DNA from: Ignelater luminosus
Taxonomy: Eukaryota > Arthropoda > Insecta > Coleoptera > Elateridae
Assembly: GCA_011009095.1 (NCBI GenBank)
Contig: VTPC01091225.1
Location: 36,354-100,353, forward strand
DNA: 64,000 nucleotides
Direction of reading: 5' to 3'
Of the stretch, positions 1 through 12,440 are shown piece by piece (positions within the stretch are counted from its first letter, which is position 1; the number at the start of each line of letters is the position of its first letter). The position numbers were made by a program, and so were the translations under genes. The notes under the pieces are model-generated. The model was not told the DNA's origin. It was given only the letters and a program-made list of their open reading frames with translations, and did no database searches.

Positions 1-566
1 GCTTCGAAAATTGGTTCAAACGCATGGAAAAGTGTATCAATCTTAATAGAGAATATTTTGAAAACCAATAAAACTAGTTTCGATCATAAATACTTGCTTT
101 TTTCATTGTTAGGCCAGAAATATAAATAGCAACCGTCGTACTCGCCCCTTTTGCTTCTAGTTGATTATTTCATTCTGCGACCTTTTTATTTAGTTGTCTT
201 TCTGTTGTTGCTACCAGGATGATGTCATCTGCATAAACTAAGTCTTGTGTTATTACCATAGTTATGTTTAGTATCCTAGGCCTTCTTTCTTGGTTTGGTT
301 TCTACATTCTTTTATTATCTGGTCCATGTATATTATAAATAATAATAGGCTTAAGCTGTCACCTTGTTTGATGCCCTTTTCGATTTTAAATTCTTCTGAT
401 TTTGCCCCATTTAATCTTACTATTCCTGTACTATTTGTATTTATTCTTTTTATGTTTCTCTTTAGTTTGGGCGTTACTCCTAGTTCTTCTAAGGCTTTCC
501 ATACATATTTTTGTGGGACTTTGTCAAAAGCAGCTTTTAGATCTAGACATGTTATATATAGCTCTT
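1..566 (-). mobile_element. Outer LINE, 3' portion: reverse transcriptase palm, interrupted
   Basis: The minus strand reads as the catalytic half of a non-LTR retrotransposon reverse transcriptase. Visible motifs are LDLKAAFDKVPQKYVWK near 500-545, IEKGIKQGDSLSLLL near 360-390 and the active-site box YADD at 224-235, followed by IILVATTERQL. The reading frame has at least one stop after the YADD box (near 165) and runs off the left edge. It is the continuation of the LINE at 3893-5240: the frame breaks at a 10-bp direct repeat (557-566 and 3893-3902) where another LINE has inserted. The family is APE-type, of the kind often labelled endonuclease-reverse transcriptase in insect genomes; the exact clade is not assigned. 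Confidence 0.85.
557..566. repeat. Target-site duplication, left copy
   Basis: The 10-mer tatagctctt occurs here and again at 3893-3902, exactly where the outer LINE reading frame stops and resumes. On the minus strand the outer coding frame reads KEL before the right copy and YITCLDLKAAFDK after the left copy, which fits an insertion between them. Confidence 0.8.
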
Positions 567-3500
567 ACTTACTTACTTATTCTTAAGTCTTGTCTACCTG
601 TTGGTGTCAGGCTGTGGGAGTTTGGTTTTTATTTTTGTCTCCATTGTTTCCTGTCTTGCACTAGATTTCGTATTTCACTACATGCCATTCCTTTCCCTTC
701 CACCTTCTCTCTGATCATGTCGATCCACTTTGTTTTTGGTCTACCCTTTTTGTTTTTCCCCGGCACCTGTGTTTCGAACACCGCTCTTGTAAGTTTGCTA
801 TCTGGCATTCGGCACACATGTCCGAACCATCTAATTAACCTTCTGTAATTATTTAATTGATAGACTCCACCTGTAGGTTCCACCTGAATGTCTCGTTTCT
901 TACTTTATCAAATCTAGTTTTGCTCTCCATTTTTCTCAAGAATCTCATTTCAATTGCGTTAATTCGGGATTCTTGTCTTTTTGATAGTGTCCATGACTCG
1001 CTGCCATATGTAACTGATGGCCTAACCACTTCTTTCATAACCTCCGTTTTTATATTTTTTGGTACCTCTTTTTTCCTAAAAAAAGTCTTCATCATGATGA
1101 AAATGTTTCCGACTCTTTCCATTCTTTCACTTATTTCTTTATATATTTTCCCATTTTCTTCTATAATTGATTATAAATATTTGAAATGTTCCACTTGTTC
1201 AATTTATCTTCCCTCTATTCTTAGTTGGTGTGCTTTTTTTGTGTTTGAGATTATCATAGTTTTCGTTTTTTTGGATATTTATCTGCATGTTTATTTTCTT
1301 AAGTTCTTCTTCTATTACTGTGAGGTTGTGTTGTAAATCATCCTTTGAATCAGCTATTTAGGACCATTTCGTCTGCAAACGTCAGTTCGGTTAGCTGTGT
1401 TAGTCTCATTTGCCAATATCCTAGTGTCAGTTTCTTCATTCTTTCCTTAGCTTTCTTTAATGCCTCATTCAGTATCATCGAGAATAGGAGTGGGCTCAGT
1501 ACACAGCCCTGCTTGACTCTCTGTTTTGTTTGAAATTCTTTGGATTCCGCGTTTGTTCTTACAATGTTCGTGTTTTCCTCGTACATGTCGTTTATTATTT
1601 CTATGAGGTTTTCATTTACTCCTCTTTTCTTTAGTATTTTCCATATGTCTTCCCTTCGAGTTCTATCAAATGCTTTTTCGTGGTCTATAAAGTACTTCTT
1701 CGTTCTTGTTAATTAGCTTCTTACTTATTTGTCTCAGCGTGAATATGGGATCTTGCGTGCTTCTATTTTTACTAAATCCACATTGTGTGTCTTCTAACGT
1801 TGCATCTACTATATTTCATACTCTTTTTTTCTATGATTCGTACAAATACTTTCCCAGGGACACTTGAAAGAGTTATTCCTCTGTAGTTTGTACAACTTCT
1901 TCTGTCACCCTTCTTGTATATTGGTAGTATGATGTCTGTTTTCCATTCCTTCGGTGTTTTTTCATTCTTTAGTTCATTAATTCTTTTAACTTGTCAATTC
2001 CATGTACTTTATCATTTCCGGTGTGATATTACCTTTTCCTGGTTATAGCATTTTTATTGCTTCTTCTATTTCTTCCCCTTTTATATTTTCTACCACTTGT
2101 TCGTTTTCTGTCTCATTTTCGTCCGGTTGGTGATTTTGTATGTCTGTATATGTTAACTCCTCAAAATATTCTCTCCATCTATCCATTCTTCTGTCCTCAT
2201 CTGTTATTATGTTGCCATCTTTATCTTTTATATTTAACACACTATACTCCTTTCTCTGTCTCATAAAATAGTTTTTGGTTTCCTCTATACTTTTCAGTCA
2301 TTTTATAGCCAAATTCTTCTCATAATTTCCTCTTTGCTTCTGTGATTGTTTTTTTTGCTTCATTTCTTTTCTCACTGTATACTTCATAATCCTTACCTGT
2401 TCGTGTAGATAGGTATTTTTTTCACTTTTCTTTTTTAATTTTTACTTTGTCCCTTATTTCAGCTGTCTATCACACGGTTTTGTTTCATCTTATTGTTAGT
2501 TATTTTTGATTTACCATAGGTCTCTTCGGCTGCGTTTAGTATACTATTTTTGAGATCCTTTCATTTTTCTTCTATATTTGTGGTCTTTACTGTATCCTCT
2601 AGTTTATCATTTAGAATCTCCTGGTATTTCCTTTGATACTTTTCCTCTCTTAGTTTGAAGCTCTTTATTTTTTCGTTTACTTTCTGCCTTCTTCTTTCGA
2701 TTTGTTCTTTTGTTCTTTTTAATCTGATTACAACTAAGTAGCGATCACTGCTAATCTCCGCCCCTCTTTTAACTCTTACATCTCTGATTATTTTCCATCT
2801 TTTTTACATATCAGGAAATAGTCAATAATTGATTTTTGTATGTATGTTTTTATGCTTGAACTTCGTTGTTTGCTATTATTAGGTTGTTCTCTATATTTAG
2901 TTCTATTATTCTTTCTTCGTTATTATTTAGCGTCACTTCTCCCTCTCTTTCCATATTTTCCTCGACTTCATTATTTTTATTTTCGACGCTTCCATTTGGG
3001 TTTCCCATTATTAATAAATTTTCTTCTCCTCTATCTATTTGTTTTTGTATTTGTTCTTCTCTTCCTTTCTTGCATCCTCGTTTTCTCCATATGCTATAAT
3101 TATTGTCCAAATTTCTTTGTCTATCAATTTTAGTTTAACTGTTAATACTCGTTCGTTCACATACTTTTCCTGTATTATATCTTTTAACCTGTTCGGGGCA
3201 ATTATTAGTCCCGCTCCGGCCCCTGCTCTCTCCTTCCACTTCACTCCTGACCAAAACATCCAATATCCTCTATGTATTCTCTTAAACCCTTTTCCTTTAA
3301 TCTTTGTTTCCGAAATTCCTAATATTTCTGTTTTGTTTTATCATCTTTTCCACCAATTCTTCCTCTTTTCCTCGACTACTTCTCACGTTCCATATCCCTA
3401 CTTTTGTCTTGTTTATTTGCTCTCTGTTTTCTTCGTTTCTCTTCTATTTTCTTATTTTCTCATACTCATTACTCTCTCTCCCTCTCGCATTCCTTTTTTT

Positions 3501-3892
3501 TGCCCGGGTCATCGGCATTTTTTCTCCTCTATCCGCCTTTATCTTTTTAATTTGTTCGTTGTTCCTGCTCATGTCTTTTTTCTTTGCTTGGATCGTCTTT
3601 TTTATAGTGTTTGCTTCTCCGCTGCTTTTAATTAGTTTTTTGGGGGGATTTGGGGTAGAGGTTGTTCTTTTAGCTTATCTTCATTTTCGTCCCACTTCCA
3701 TTCTTTCCCATTTATAATTAATTAGTAACAAACTTCGGTTTTCTTACCTTTGGATTTTTCTTCCATTGCCTGTTTTCTGGTTTCTTTTTGGATATCTCTT
3801 TCTTTTCTTGTAAGATCTGAATCTGCATAAATCTTGTGCTCAGTTATATTTCTAAGTTTACTTTTATTTCTGATAATATTTATTTTGTCCGT
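567..3892 (-). mobile_element. Inner RTE-like LINE, decayed but nearly full length
   Basis: An about 3.3-kb minus-strand element lies between copies of the direct repeat tatagctctt. From its 5' side (high coordinates) the frames show a lysine-rich leader (about 3400-3890), an AP-type endonuclease (GISETKIKGKG near 3300; GVKWKERAGAGAGLIIAP near 3190-3245), a connector (2043-2264) and an RT (RVKQGCVLSPLLFSMILNE near 1440-1530). The usual C-terminal tail follows (YGSESWTLSKRQESRI near 990-1040; RLIRWFGHVCRMP near 800-845). It ends in a short (TAAG)n run at 567-580, a tail type known for RTE elements. Stops and frameshifts break the ORF many times, and the active-site box reads FADE rather than FADD. 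The length fits RTE-type elements. It is inactive. Confidence 0.85.
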
Positions 3893-3902
3893 TATAGCTC
3901 TT
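3893..3902. repeat. Target-site duplication, right copy
   Basis: This is the second copy of tatagctctt and marks the 5' boundary of the inner LINE. The match with 557-566 is perfect over 10 bases. Confidence 0.8.
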
Positions 3903-5240
3903 TATTTTTCTATAATCTTTTTTCGTTAACGTTCTTATTGTGTATACATACGTGGTCTTGCGTTTATCTTCTAGGTCTGTATGCGGTTTGTTCTTCTTGT
4001 AATTTGTTTTCTATTTCTGACCTTAATCGTTTTTCTAATATTTTTGAGTAGATTTTAAATGCTACCGAGAATAAGCATAATGCTCTTCAGTTCTCGCAGT
4101 TAGTTGTTTCTCCTTTTTTATAAATAGATACTGTAATATAAGTGCACTTTATTGTAATAATACAAAAATACAATAAACAAATTAAAGTTATAAATTGAGG
4201 AGTCTCCTGGCGAAATCTAACCGGGGGCTACTCTATTTAACCCGAAGACCCTCAGAAATGTTTCTTTCCCATTCATTTGGAATTTCTTCCTTGTCCCATG
4301 TTTTTTTGGAATATTCTTGTTGCCCTTTTATAGTTTCTGGCCTTGGTGCTTTAACATTTCGGCATGAATCCCGTCCTCACCAAGTGCTTTTCCAGTTTTT
4401 GTTTTCATCAATGCTTCTTTTACTTTGTCCTCAGTAATTTCTCTTGTGTTATTAGTTATTCCCTATTTGTATCTTCTATCTGTATCTTCTGTATCTCACC
4501 TTCTTCATTTTTGAATTTAGTTAGGTAGTGTTCTTTTCAAGTTTTAAGTATAATTTTTGTTTCTGTTTGTAATTCTCCTCTTGAATTCTTTATATTTCTA
4601 TCTTTTTGAGTACTATTTCCCTTCAGCCTTTGACCACATTCCAAAACTGTTTCTGGTTTTTTATATAATTCTCAACTTTCCTTCCGAATTTTCCCAGCTA
4701 TCTTTCTTGACTAGTCTTACTGCTTCTTTAGTGTCATTTCTTTTTTGTATGTCTTGTTTTGTTTTTGTTTTTATGTATGTTTTCCAGGCTTCTTTTTTCA
4801 CCTTTACTTTGCTTTTTACTTCTCTGTTCACCAGTTAGTTTTCTTTCGCCCAGGTTTCTGTGTGACTATCTTAGTTCCTCATATTTGTTGTTGCTTCTGT
4901 AATTGCTCTTTTAAAGTTTCTCTATCTATCATCTAGGTCCCATTCGCTTCTGGTGCGTTCTTCGTTTTCTGTCAGATCTTCCAGTTTTTGTATTACTTTT
5001 CTTTCGTACCCTTGGTTTTTATTTTGATGCTCCAATTACTTTAACTTTATTCTTCTGTATCTTCTTGTTCTGCTTTTTTCTGGTTTCTTAAAGTTTGTGT
5101 CTGCTGAGTAGTCTATGTCTTGTTATCTTTGTTCTTGTATTGCACTTCTCGTGTTCTTTGTATATGTTATATAATCTATTATGCTTTTATGTTGTAACGG
5201 TCTTTTGTCGTTATCATCCCGTCACATGGTAAATCTTACA
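3893..5240 (-). mobile_element. Outer LINE, 5' portion: endonuclease end, connector and RT fingers
   Basis: Minus-strand frames carry the upstream part of the LINE at 1-566. Signs are YSADTNFKKPEKSRTRRYRR (about 5050-5110, end of the endonuclease), a charged connector (4560-4960), GKALGEDGIHAEMLK (about 4350-4410, the conserved RT entry motif) and AFKIYSKILEKRLRSEIENK (about 4000-4055, the usual ISLLSVVGKIYARILEKRL region). Stops and shifts occur throughout, for example between 4105 and 4200. The 5' end of the endonuclease is missing or unreadable beyond about 5240, so this copy was already 5'-truncated or eroded. Confidence 0.75.
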
Positions 5241-5465
5241 GTATATCATCATCCTTCCTTGTAAGACACCGTGTACAAAGGTTTCTTTTACAATTAATTT
5301 ACGGTTTAATAAGGATCTTAAACTTTTATTAAATCCCATTGTAATATAATTTTTTTGTTTGACCCGTAACTTCTAAATTTGTTTAAACAATCTAATTTTT
5401 CCTGATTAATGTACTATTCGGATGTAAATTGAAGATTTTTTTGTTTGTTTAACATTGTTTTCCAG
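5241..5465. other. No gene seen
   Basis: AT-rich DNA between the LINE cluster and a candidate small exon. A pyrimidine-rich stretch and an acceptor-like ttttccag lie at its right end. Confidence 0.5.
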
Positions 5466-5523
5466 GTGTATTTCAGTTTCAGCAAGCAAATTTCGATCGA
5501 AAGCTGCTTCCTTCGTCACTGTG
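5466..5523 (+). other. Candidate small exon of unknown gene
   Basis: A 58-base segment is bounded on the left by a good 3' splice site (pyrimidine-rich sequence ending ttttccag at 5465) and on the right by a consensus 5' splice site (gtaaga from 5524). All three forward frames are open through it, and it is richer in G and C than its flanks. It could be a 5' untranslated or coding exon of the plus-strand wge-like gene 30 kb downstream, or of another transcript. No protein similarity is recognised. Sites this good also occur by chance in 64 kb, so the call is tentative. Confidence 0.35.
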
Positions 5524-7899
5524 GTAAGATTAATTTATTACTTCAATGATTATTCAAATCTTGCTTTAATTGTTTAATTTTTTTATTAAAATTTCATTGT
5601 ACACCTAATTGACTTCAAATTCGTTTGTTTAGAAATTTTAATTCCTTAATTTTCTGTTTAATACAAATAATTATTTTGTGATATCAGAAGTCCAACATTC
5701 TGCTTCCATTATCATTTACTTCTCCCGTCGATTGATACACAAAGTATAAAGTAGGTAACAACTTTAAGAGCAATTAATTCGTTTAGGTGCGGCATTTTAT
5801 TAATAGATAACACAGAAACACACAATGTACTAGAAATGTTCTCAAACAAAAGACTAGCTATTATCAATCACCAAAATGGACTATCAAACATTGTTAGATG
5901 CGGACATAATAGTAATATTGTGCTAATTTATTTTACAAACTAGATCTAAGCATTTTTAGATGTCTAGATGCTTGTTAAACAATAGCAATATAAGTAGGAC
6001 ATTTTAATATAAGATATTCAGCAATAAAAGCTACATAAATGTTACAATAAAATTAAAAAATAATTTAAAAATTTGAATATTTTTCTCCTTAAGTGTATAA
6101 TATTTAAAAATAATATATAAGGTCTTTTAAGGTTACGTGTAAGCTGTGTTCAAGATTTTCCGATGTTAGTTTCTTTTGAATACATGCAAAAGGCAAACGG
6201 CATTCCTAGGGGCTAGAGAAGATACTTACAGACTGCTATATTTAATTTAAAGTACTAATTCGTAATAAGAACTTTTCCTAATGAATATACAAAAAAATAT
6301 AATCACGAACGTATGTTTCTTTGTTTTTTCATTTTGCTTTATTAATACTAACAAAATTAGCAATCCGCAACATCACATTAAATTTGCTAATCAGTTCACA
6401 TTCCAAATTTATTTCAACTAATAAATTAGTTATTCATTTTTTTAATCATAAAGAAACAAGTTTAATTATACTATGATACATTTACGTAGTACACAAAGTA
6501 TTTCACTATTTAAAGAATGTCGTTTACAAAAATGTAGTAGCTATTTCTTCAAAGTACAGGCTTGTCTATTAATGGTAATAATTTAAAATTACCATAATTA
6601 TTCATTTCAGTCGATAATTATTTCACATTCGTAGTAACTTTGTATCCATTAGATACCGCACCTGAATACCTATAGTATAAAAGCATCATTATCTGTGTAC
6701 ACTAGAACAGAATCGTTCCATTTATTAACTGTTTACACTTTTAAATATATTTAATAAACATCTAGCAGTAAAGTGACACTATTATAACACAGAACGTAGC
6801 GGTAACTGGAAATAATTTAAGAAAAAACTTTGAAGCAACGTTAAAATTTTATTATCCTTTTTACTTTAGACAAGAATGTTTACAGTAAATGAACGGTTAT
6901 TGAACTTCATTGCTTGTTGTAATGGACTGTAACGGTGACCTCGAGTCTGCAACTCTCTGGTAGTATTCTGGTTTATTAAATTACTATTAGTATTACATTC
7001 GACGGAAACTACTAATTTGAGAAATATATGGAACAAATGGTAAACCGTCCGGTAATTATCTATCTAATTAAAGTTATGAATCGATAAATTAGTTATCTCG
7101 CACTTTAGATGTCAGTTTGATTTCTTCACCGTGTTAGGAAGGAAATAAATCTAAGATTCCTCATTGATAATGAGAACAGAAATATAAATCATAATTAAAT
7201 AACACTTAAGTATATCATTTAATTAATAATAGAAATAGTGAAAATATTAGCATTGAATTAAATTTACTTTCAAGAAAAATATAAGATTTTAAGAATTAAA
7301 CAAACTTTGTATTTAAAAATCAATAATCTTACATTGAGTACATATGCAAGTGTCACAAGCGGGTTGTGAGTGAGAGATTTTGATTACAAAGTGGGTAGCA
7401 GCCAAGCGAAGGAGTCACAGACCTTTCCTTTAGGAATATTCCCCCGCGTGTGTATGAAAAACCTGCGTTTAGAAGTAAAGACTGCACCTAGTAGAGAAAG
7501 GTAAATTTTATAAAAAGTGGAAAGATTTAATTATTAAATTATGCCTTGATTTTGATATTTGAATTGTCATTTTTATTAACTTGGTGTATCGGTTTGTAAA
7601 TTCATGATCTCGCAAGTAAATTGACTATTTTACATAAACATCAGTTTAGAGATTTTATTGATTTGATAATTAACAGACACTTTTTGTCACAATTATAGCA
7701 GAATTTGCCTTAAGCGTATTTTTTCACTTGTAACCATATAAAAAATACTTCAATGTTAAGGCTGCTAAGCATTCCCGTTGCACCATGTTATTCAAACTAA
7801 GTGGAATACGAATGTTTGATTGCATTCGCCACATCTTCGAGTTGTATGAGGAACTTTGCAACAGATCTGTATATGTGTAAGTCCAAAAACTATTGGTTT
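5524..7899. other. No gene seen; AT-rich, one promoter-like stretch
   Basis: No coding frame of note. A TATA-like box (tataaaag, about 6676) is followed within 80 bases by an AATAAA-like element, a layout also found in short solo LTRs, but I could not define ends or a target duplication. A G+C-richer stretch lies at about 7350-7500 with no recognisable content. Confidence 0.5.
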
Positions 7900-8720
7900 T
7901 CAATTATAGTATTTAGTGTATGGAAATAAAAGGGTCTTGAACATCAGCTTTGATCTTGAAGAGGTAATCTTAACTCCAAGGCTGGCGATTTCATCCGTCT
8001 TCTCGTTGCCGTGAATCCTGCTAGACCCGAAAACCTTATTTGTGTTTGCAAAGCATCTGCACACTTCTGAAAAAAAGAATTTTACTTTGGCTAAGCAAAC
8101 CGCTTCTAGAGCCGCCCAGCTGTCAGAATAGTTGTAAATTTTTTGCTTCTCTGATAGCATTATACTAAGTTCTGCCTGAAAGTCGGTGATATGTTTTCTT
8201 AAGGCAAAACTTTTTTGCACGCATTAGTTTTCCAGATATATACCTCCTTCCAAAAACTGTCCGTCATCCATACGTGATTCATCCGTAGAGAAAACTAGCA
8301 AGTCTTGCTGAAAGTTAATCCATCTACTCTTCCACTGTTTTTTCGTTAGATTTGTAATAGAGTCACAAACCTGCTTTTCGAATTTTGAGGTAATCCGCCA
8401 TGGCTTTTTTGTTTATCCAAGTTAAGAGATCCGCTAGCCCTAGAAGTGCCTCAAATGTGACTGTAGGTGTCGTCCCCTAATTGCGCCGACTATGCCTAAA
8501 CAGACCACTCAGTTGTATGGTACTATTAGTCCGATAAAATGTTAATAGCTGTATAGAACCAGTAAGATGTCTGAAGACTGATTCCCCAGCTCTTATATAC
8601 CATTCGACGCAGCTGTTGAAACGTTGCTGTCCACTGTCTACTGTAGATCACCTTTAAGTACTTGACCCCCCGCACAAACATTAAAGATCTTCTCTTAAAT
8701 TTTTTGTCTTCTTCCTCTCG
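7900..8720 (-). mobile_element. LINE fragment: RT C-terminus and RNase H
   Basis: The minus-strand frame at 7900-8220 reads as an RNase H domain: QAEL, then YSDSWAALEA, then RIHGNEKTDEIASLG, matching the E, D and final D positions of retrotransposon RNase H. The first Asp motif is not seen. Upstream on the same strand (8400-8720) broken frames give TPTVTFEALLGLADLLTWI, like the TPTAALEVLLGLPPL stretch that joins RT to RNase H in RNase H-bearing LINEs (I/LOA/R1-like groups). Stops interrupt it. The catalytic RT part may continue toward 9200 but is too eroded to claim. Confidence 0.65.
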
Positions 8721-11700
8721 ATGAAGAAAGTCAAACTTAGATGAATTGAGCTAACTAATACCAACCCATCATATGCTTATGATTCAAGTGCAAAAAATTT
8801 GTTCACAGTTAAGTGCTACAAGAGACCATTAGACACCATAAGTGACCTTTAGGCTTCTTTCTTCTAATGCCGACTTCACCCAGCTGATCAGTGTAGTGTT
8901 TGCAAAGCTCTGTAAATTGTAGCATTTTTGCTCAATGACTTGGAGTGCAGTTTCCTGTTTTAGTAATGAAAATTACTCTTATCAATCTGCAAGCCGGCGG
9001 AATCATCCTATTGGCAGGCTGGCCTTATCCGTCTTTCTCATCCAAAAGAGGAGAATGTCAGGGCCTGTCTGAAACAACCCTAAAGGCCCGAACTCCTTTA
9101 CCGTTTTAGGCAAATCGACAATGTAACTTCTTGTAATTATTGTTTGAGATATTATCGGTCTGTTTCAGGTAACAGTTAGAAAGCGAAAGCAAGTCTTGAT
9201 CACCAACACGACTAAATTGTACCTGACCAACTGCACTTCAGGTTATGAATTAGTGACCTCCATCAAAATATGTTTCTGTTGAATTGATTAGCAGTTTTAT
9301 TTATGGCAGTTTGGAGTTTAAATTACTGTGTGCTCTACAAAGTAGAGAAGTTGGGTTGAGTAAAGCGCATTTACAACTACCAATAAGTAGTTGCTACTTA
9401 GTCCAAGACATTAATCATCTTATTGGGTGTTTTAATTTAGTGATGTGATCTTATTTGCATAGAGACCAGCCAGTAGCCTAGAACAAACATTTTGGGAACC
9501 GGTCTCAAGGTATTTGTTCAAATTAAAAACTAAAAAGTGGTATCCAAAAATACTTTTGTTTATCAGTTAACCTTCCGACAGAGAGAAGACTTCATTGACT
9601 GGCGTTCATTGATATAGACAAGGCTTCCCAATTTTGGACATTTGGCTTAATATTTTAGTCTTTAGTCATTTTTGACTGTAACTGATTCCCGACGTCTTTT
9701 AAGATACTTAAACTCGGTTTTATCTCAAATCATTTCCTACTTAATTAACTGACTTGAATCATAAACTGTGAAAATAAGGCTGAGAACCAATAAACTGACT
9801 GTTTTACTTATAGATGGAGAAAGAATTCAACATTTTGACAAGATATTATACCTGATTAGCCGACTTATAGCCTCCACCAGGCCACCATATCAGGCTCTTC
9901 TCCAATTTTGTACTGGAAAAACAGTTCTCTCACGAAAGACACTCGTTAATTTTTAGATTATATTTACTTGACTTAGAATTCTTTTTAAAGCATTCCTAAA
10001 TATATTTTTCTCGTCGTTAGTACCACTAATTAATTGTCTATGTTAAGAAATTAGTTTGTTAGGTGTATCCTACAGTTATCAGACCTACATAACCATCAGG
10101 GTTCAGACATACCTTATGTTACTTACAGTTAGAGATATTTCTTAAGGTAAATATTACGACAGAATTTAGCCATTCACCTTCAATTTCCTCTTTCTCCTTC
10201 ATTAAATAAATATTTAAATTTATTTCAATTTGTTTTGCGAAATTAATGCCTTATTAGAAATATCCTATAATAATTATTGCTGTTTCTCTAAATCTAACAA
10301 CCATAGAATATTATGCACTTGCAAAACTGCATCTATTAAAAAACTTTTGTAAATTTAATAATTTATTTGCAACTAATTAACTCTTAATACAACACTAACT
10401 GTTATTAGCAAACATAATAATAACACTACTATATAAATAAAACTAAATTCTAATTAGGTATGTGAATCGATAATAGTCTTCGTGATAGTTCACTAGGAAG
10501 AGTACATTTAAAAGGTTTTTCTCTATTAACAATCGGTTTAACTTTCTGGTTACAACTTCCGTGTTAAGTTCAAGCAATTATTAATTTCCTTCTTAAATAT
10601 TTTCTTATCTGCTTCCCGCAACTAAAATACCATCGTTTATTTGCCAACCAACATCGTGGGTGAACGCAGAGGAAATACATAATCATCATCATCCCAGGTT
10701 ATTGTGTCGCATGCTTCCAACGTACCTACCAGTAACACACGTTAAAGAATGCATTGGGTGCACCCACGTAAAACGGTACTCTAACACAAAAACTAGCCGG
10801 AATCTAATCGAACAGTTTGCTTAATCAATATTGAAATTCTCATCGTCTTACTTAGAAAAATGTTAAGAAAGTTTTAATATGCATATTGGCAAACAGACAA
10901 TAGTGAGAATTTTTAAATGTGCAGGATTACATATGCTGCATTTCATTATTATAAGATGTGTAAGAATTTGAAAACAATGAGCAGTTAAAAAAATAGAACT
11001 AATTACGTAATCATGATTTAATAGCTACTGGATTTTATTACTGGAATGATTATTTTCAAGGACGTCTCAGATAGAACTATTGTTTTATTGTTTTGCTTTT
11101 TATAGTGAATACGTAAAAGAGGTTAAGTTAAATAAATTTCTGAAGAAAGTGTTATGTACAACTTTTCATTTTTAAAGAAAGTTTAATCACTGTATTTATC
11201 TCTTGCTATATTTGGAAAAATGCATCCATTTCCAAAATATTTACTGTGAATCGTGACTCATAAAAGAAGAGATTTTAAGGAGGCACACAAACCCTTCTGT
11301 GGAAGAAACAGCGGGTCTGGTACTCATTGTGACTTTTATTAAGTTACACGTTTTTAATGAATCAGTCTTTAAATCAAACAAACTTATCTTAAGTGAGGTT
11401 CGAGTGCGATTATATGAAAGCCTCACTGAAGGAAATGATATGTAGTTGCCATTATTCGTACCAGCCTGCCTCTAATTTTAAAGCAGAAATTTTCTCTGGG
11501 ATGGGATTTCCTTCGATGAGACTTTTATATAATTAAGAACGAACTTCGCTTAAAGTAAATTCGTTTGATCTAAAGACTATATTCAGCCTCATCTTGAAAC
11601 TAATATGTAGTTATTTAAAGAAATGTAGCAATCAATAATAAAAAACATTTATTATCAAAACGAAAGAAATGCAATAAACATTTATATGAAACGTTCACAA

Positions 11701-11899
11701 TACTCAAACATGACCTTCTAGCAAACATAAATCTATGAACTTAAAATGACAGTAGCAAAACTTAAAGAGCCCTCAGACCTTAAGGGTCTCCGGTAGAAAT
11801 TAGCAAACGTCTTCGTGTTGTTACTCCAGCCTGCCCTTAATCTAAACAGTATCAAGATTCAAACCCTTTGTGTCTTGTGCTGTGTGCAGAAAACTGAGT
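8721..11899. other. No gene seen; eroded repeats likely
   Basis: No supportable gene. The part from 8721 to 9200 is probably more of the decayed LINE. A 62-codon plus frame at 9768-9956 and a 61-codon minus frame at 11241-11426 show nothing I recognise; the latter may be eroded DIRS 3' sequence. Confidence 0.45.
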
Positions 11900-12440
11900 T
11901 GTGTCTATAACATTTCCTCCTAGGACCATCTTTGTCCATTTCCTTATAGACTATGTTGTAGCATTACAATACGGTTTTCCAAATGTTAACAGAAGCCTGT
12001 CACAATTCCCAAAATTACGAAGATTTTTTGTTTTTCCAGATAGATAAAAGCTTCTGGTTCTAGCTTCACATATACTCAGTTTCTCATCATATAAGAGCAA
12101 AGGTAGTAAAGGTTGTAGCCTGTTCTTGTCAGAGGTCTTAATTCGCATTGGAATTTTTATTTCAACCCTCTTGGTAAATCTCGCAATATTCCTAATTTCA
12201 ATATTGGCGAGAATTTCAACCCATTGGCCTGTTGCAAATGGGTAGCTTACGAGTTAACATTTCTAAGAAAATGCAGCCATTGTCTTGTTGCTTAAGGTAT
12301 CTCAAAACGATTGCTGTATCCCAAGCAAGGTCACACCTTGGCCTATCTCGTCTTAAACCATCTACACCCTTTAAAAACTTTTGACTCTAAAATCCTGAGC
12401 AATGTCAGGTCCAGCTAGGAACGATAAGAATTTAATGTCC
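11900..12440 (-). mobile_element. DIRS-like element: tyrosine recombinase remnant
   Basis: The minus strand at about 12290-12380 gives GLRRDRPRCDLAWDTAIVLRY, with KGC just before it in a neighbouring frame. This resembles the conserved start of DIRS tyrosine recombinases (KGVFRLRP...WDVNIVLEYL). The frame 11951-12148 (MRIKTSDKNRLQPLLPLL) may correspond to the central beta-hairpin and helix region. The C-terminal catalytic R-H-R-Y residues cannot be placed, so the domain is broken and probably truncated. In DIRS elements this enzyme integrates a circular DNA copy without making a target-site duplication. Position at the 3' end, after RNase H, is as expected. Confidence 0.7.

Noticed and set aside
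290..4900. Many long plus-strand frames rich in Phe, Leu and Ser
   Set aside because: They are antisense shadows of the Lys/Glu-rich LINE frames on the minus strand.
6600..6800. TATA box, start-like sequence and AATAAA element resembling a solo LTR
   Set aside because: No matching ends, target duplication or primer-binding site could be fixed, and such motifs are common in AT-rich DNA.
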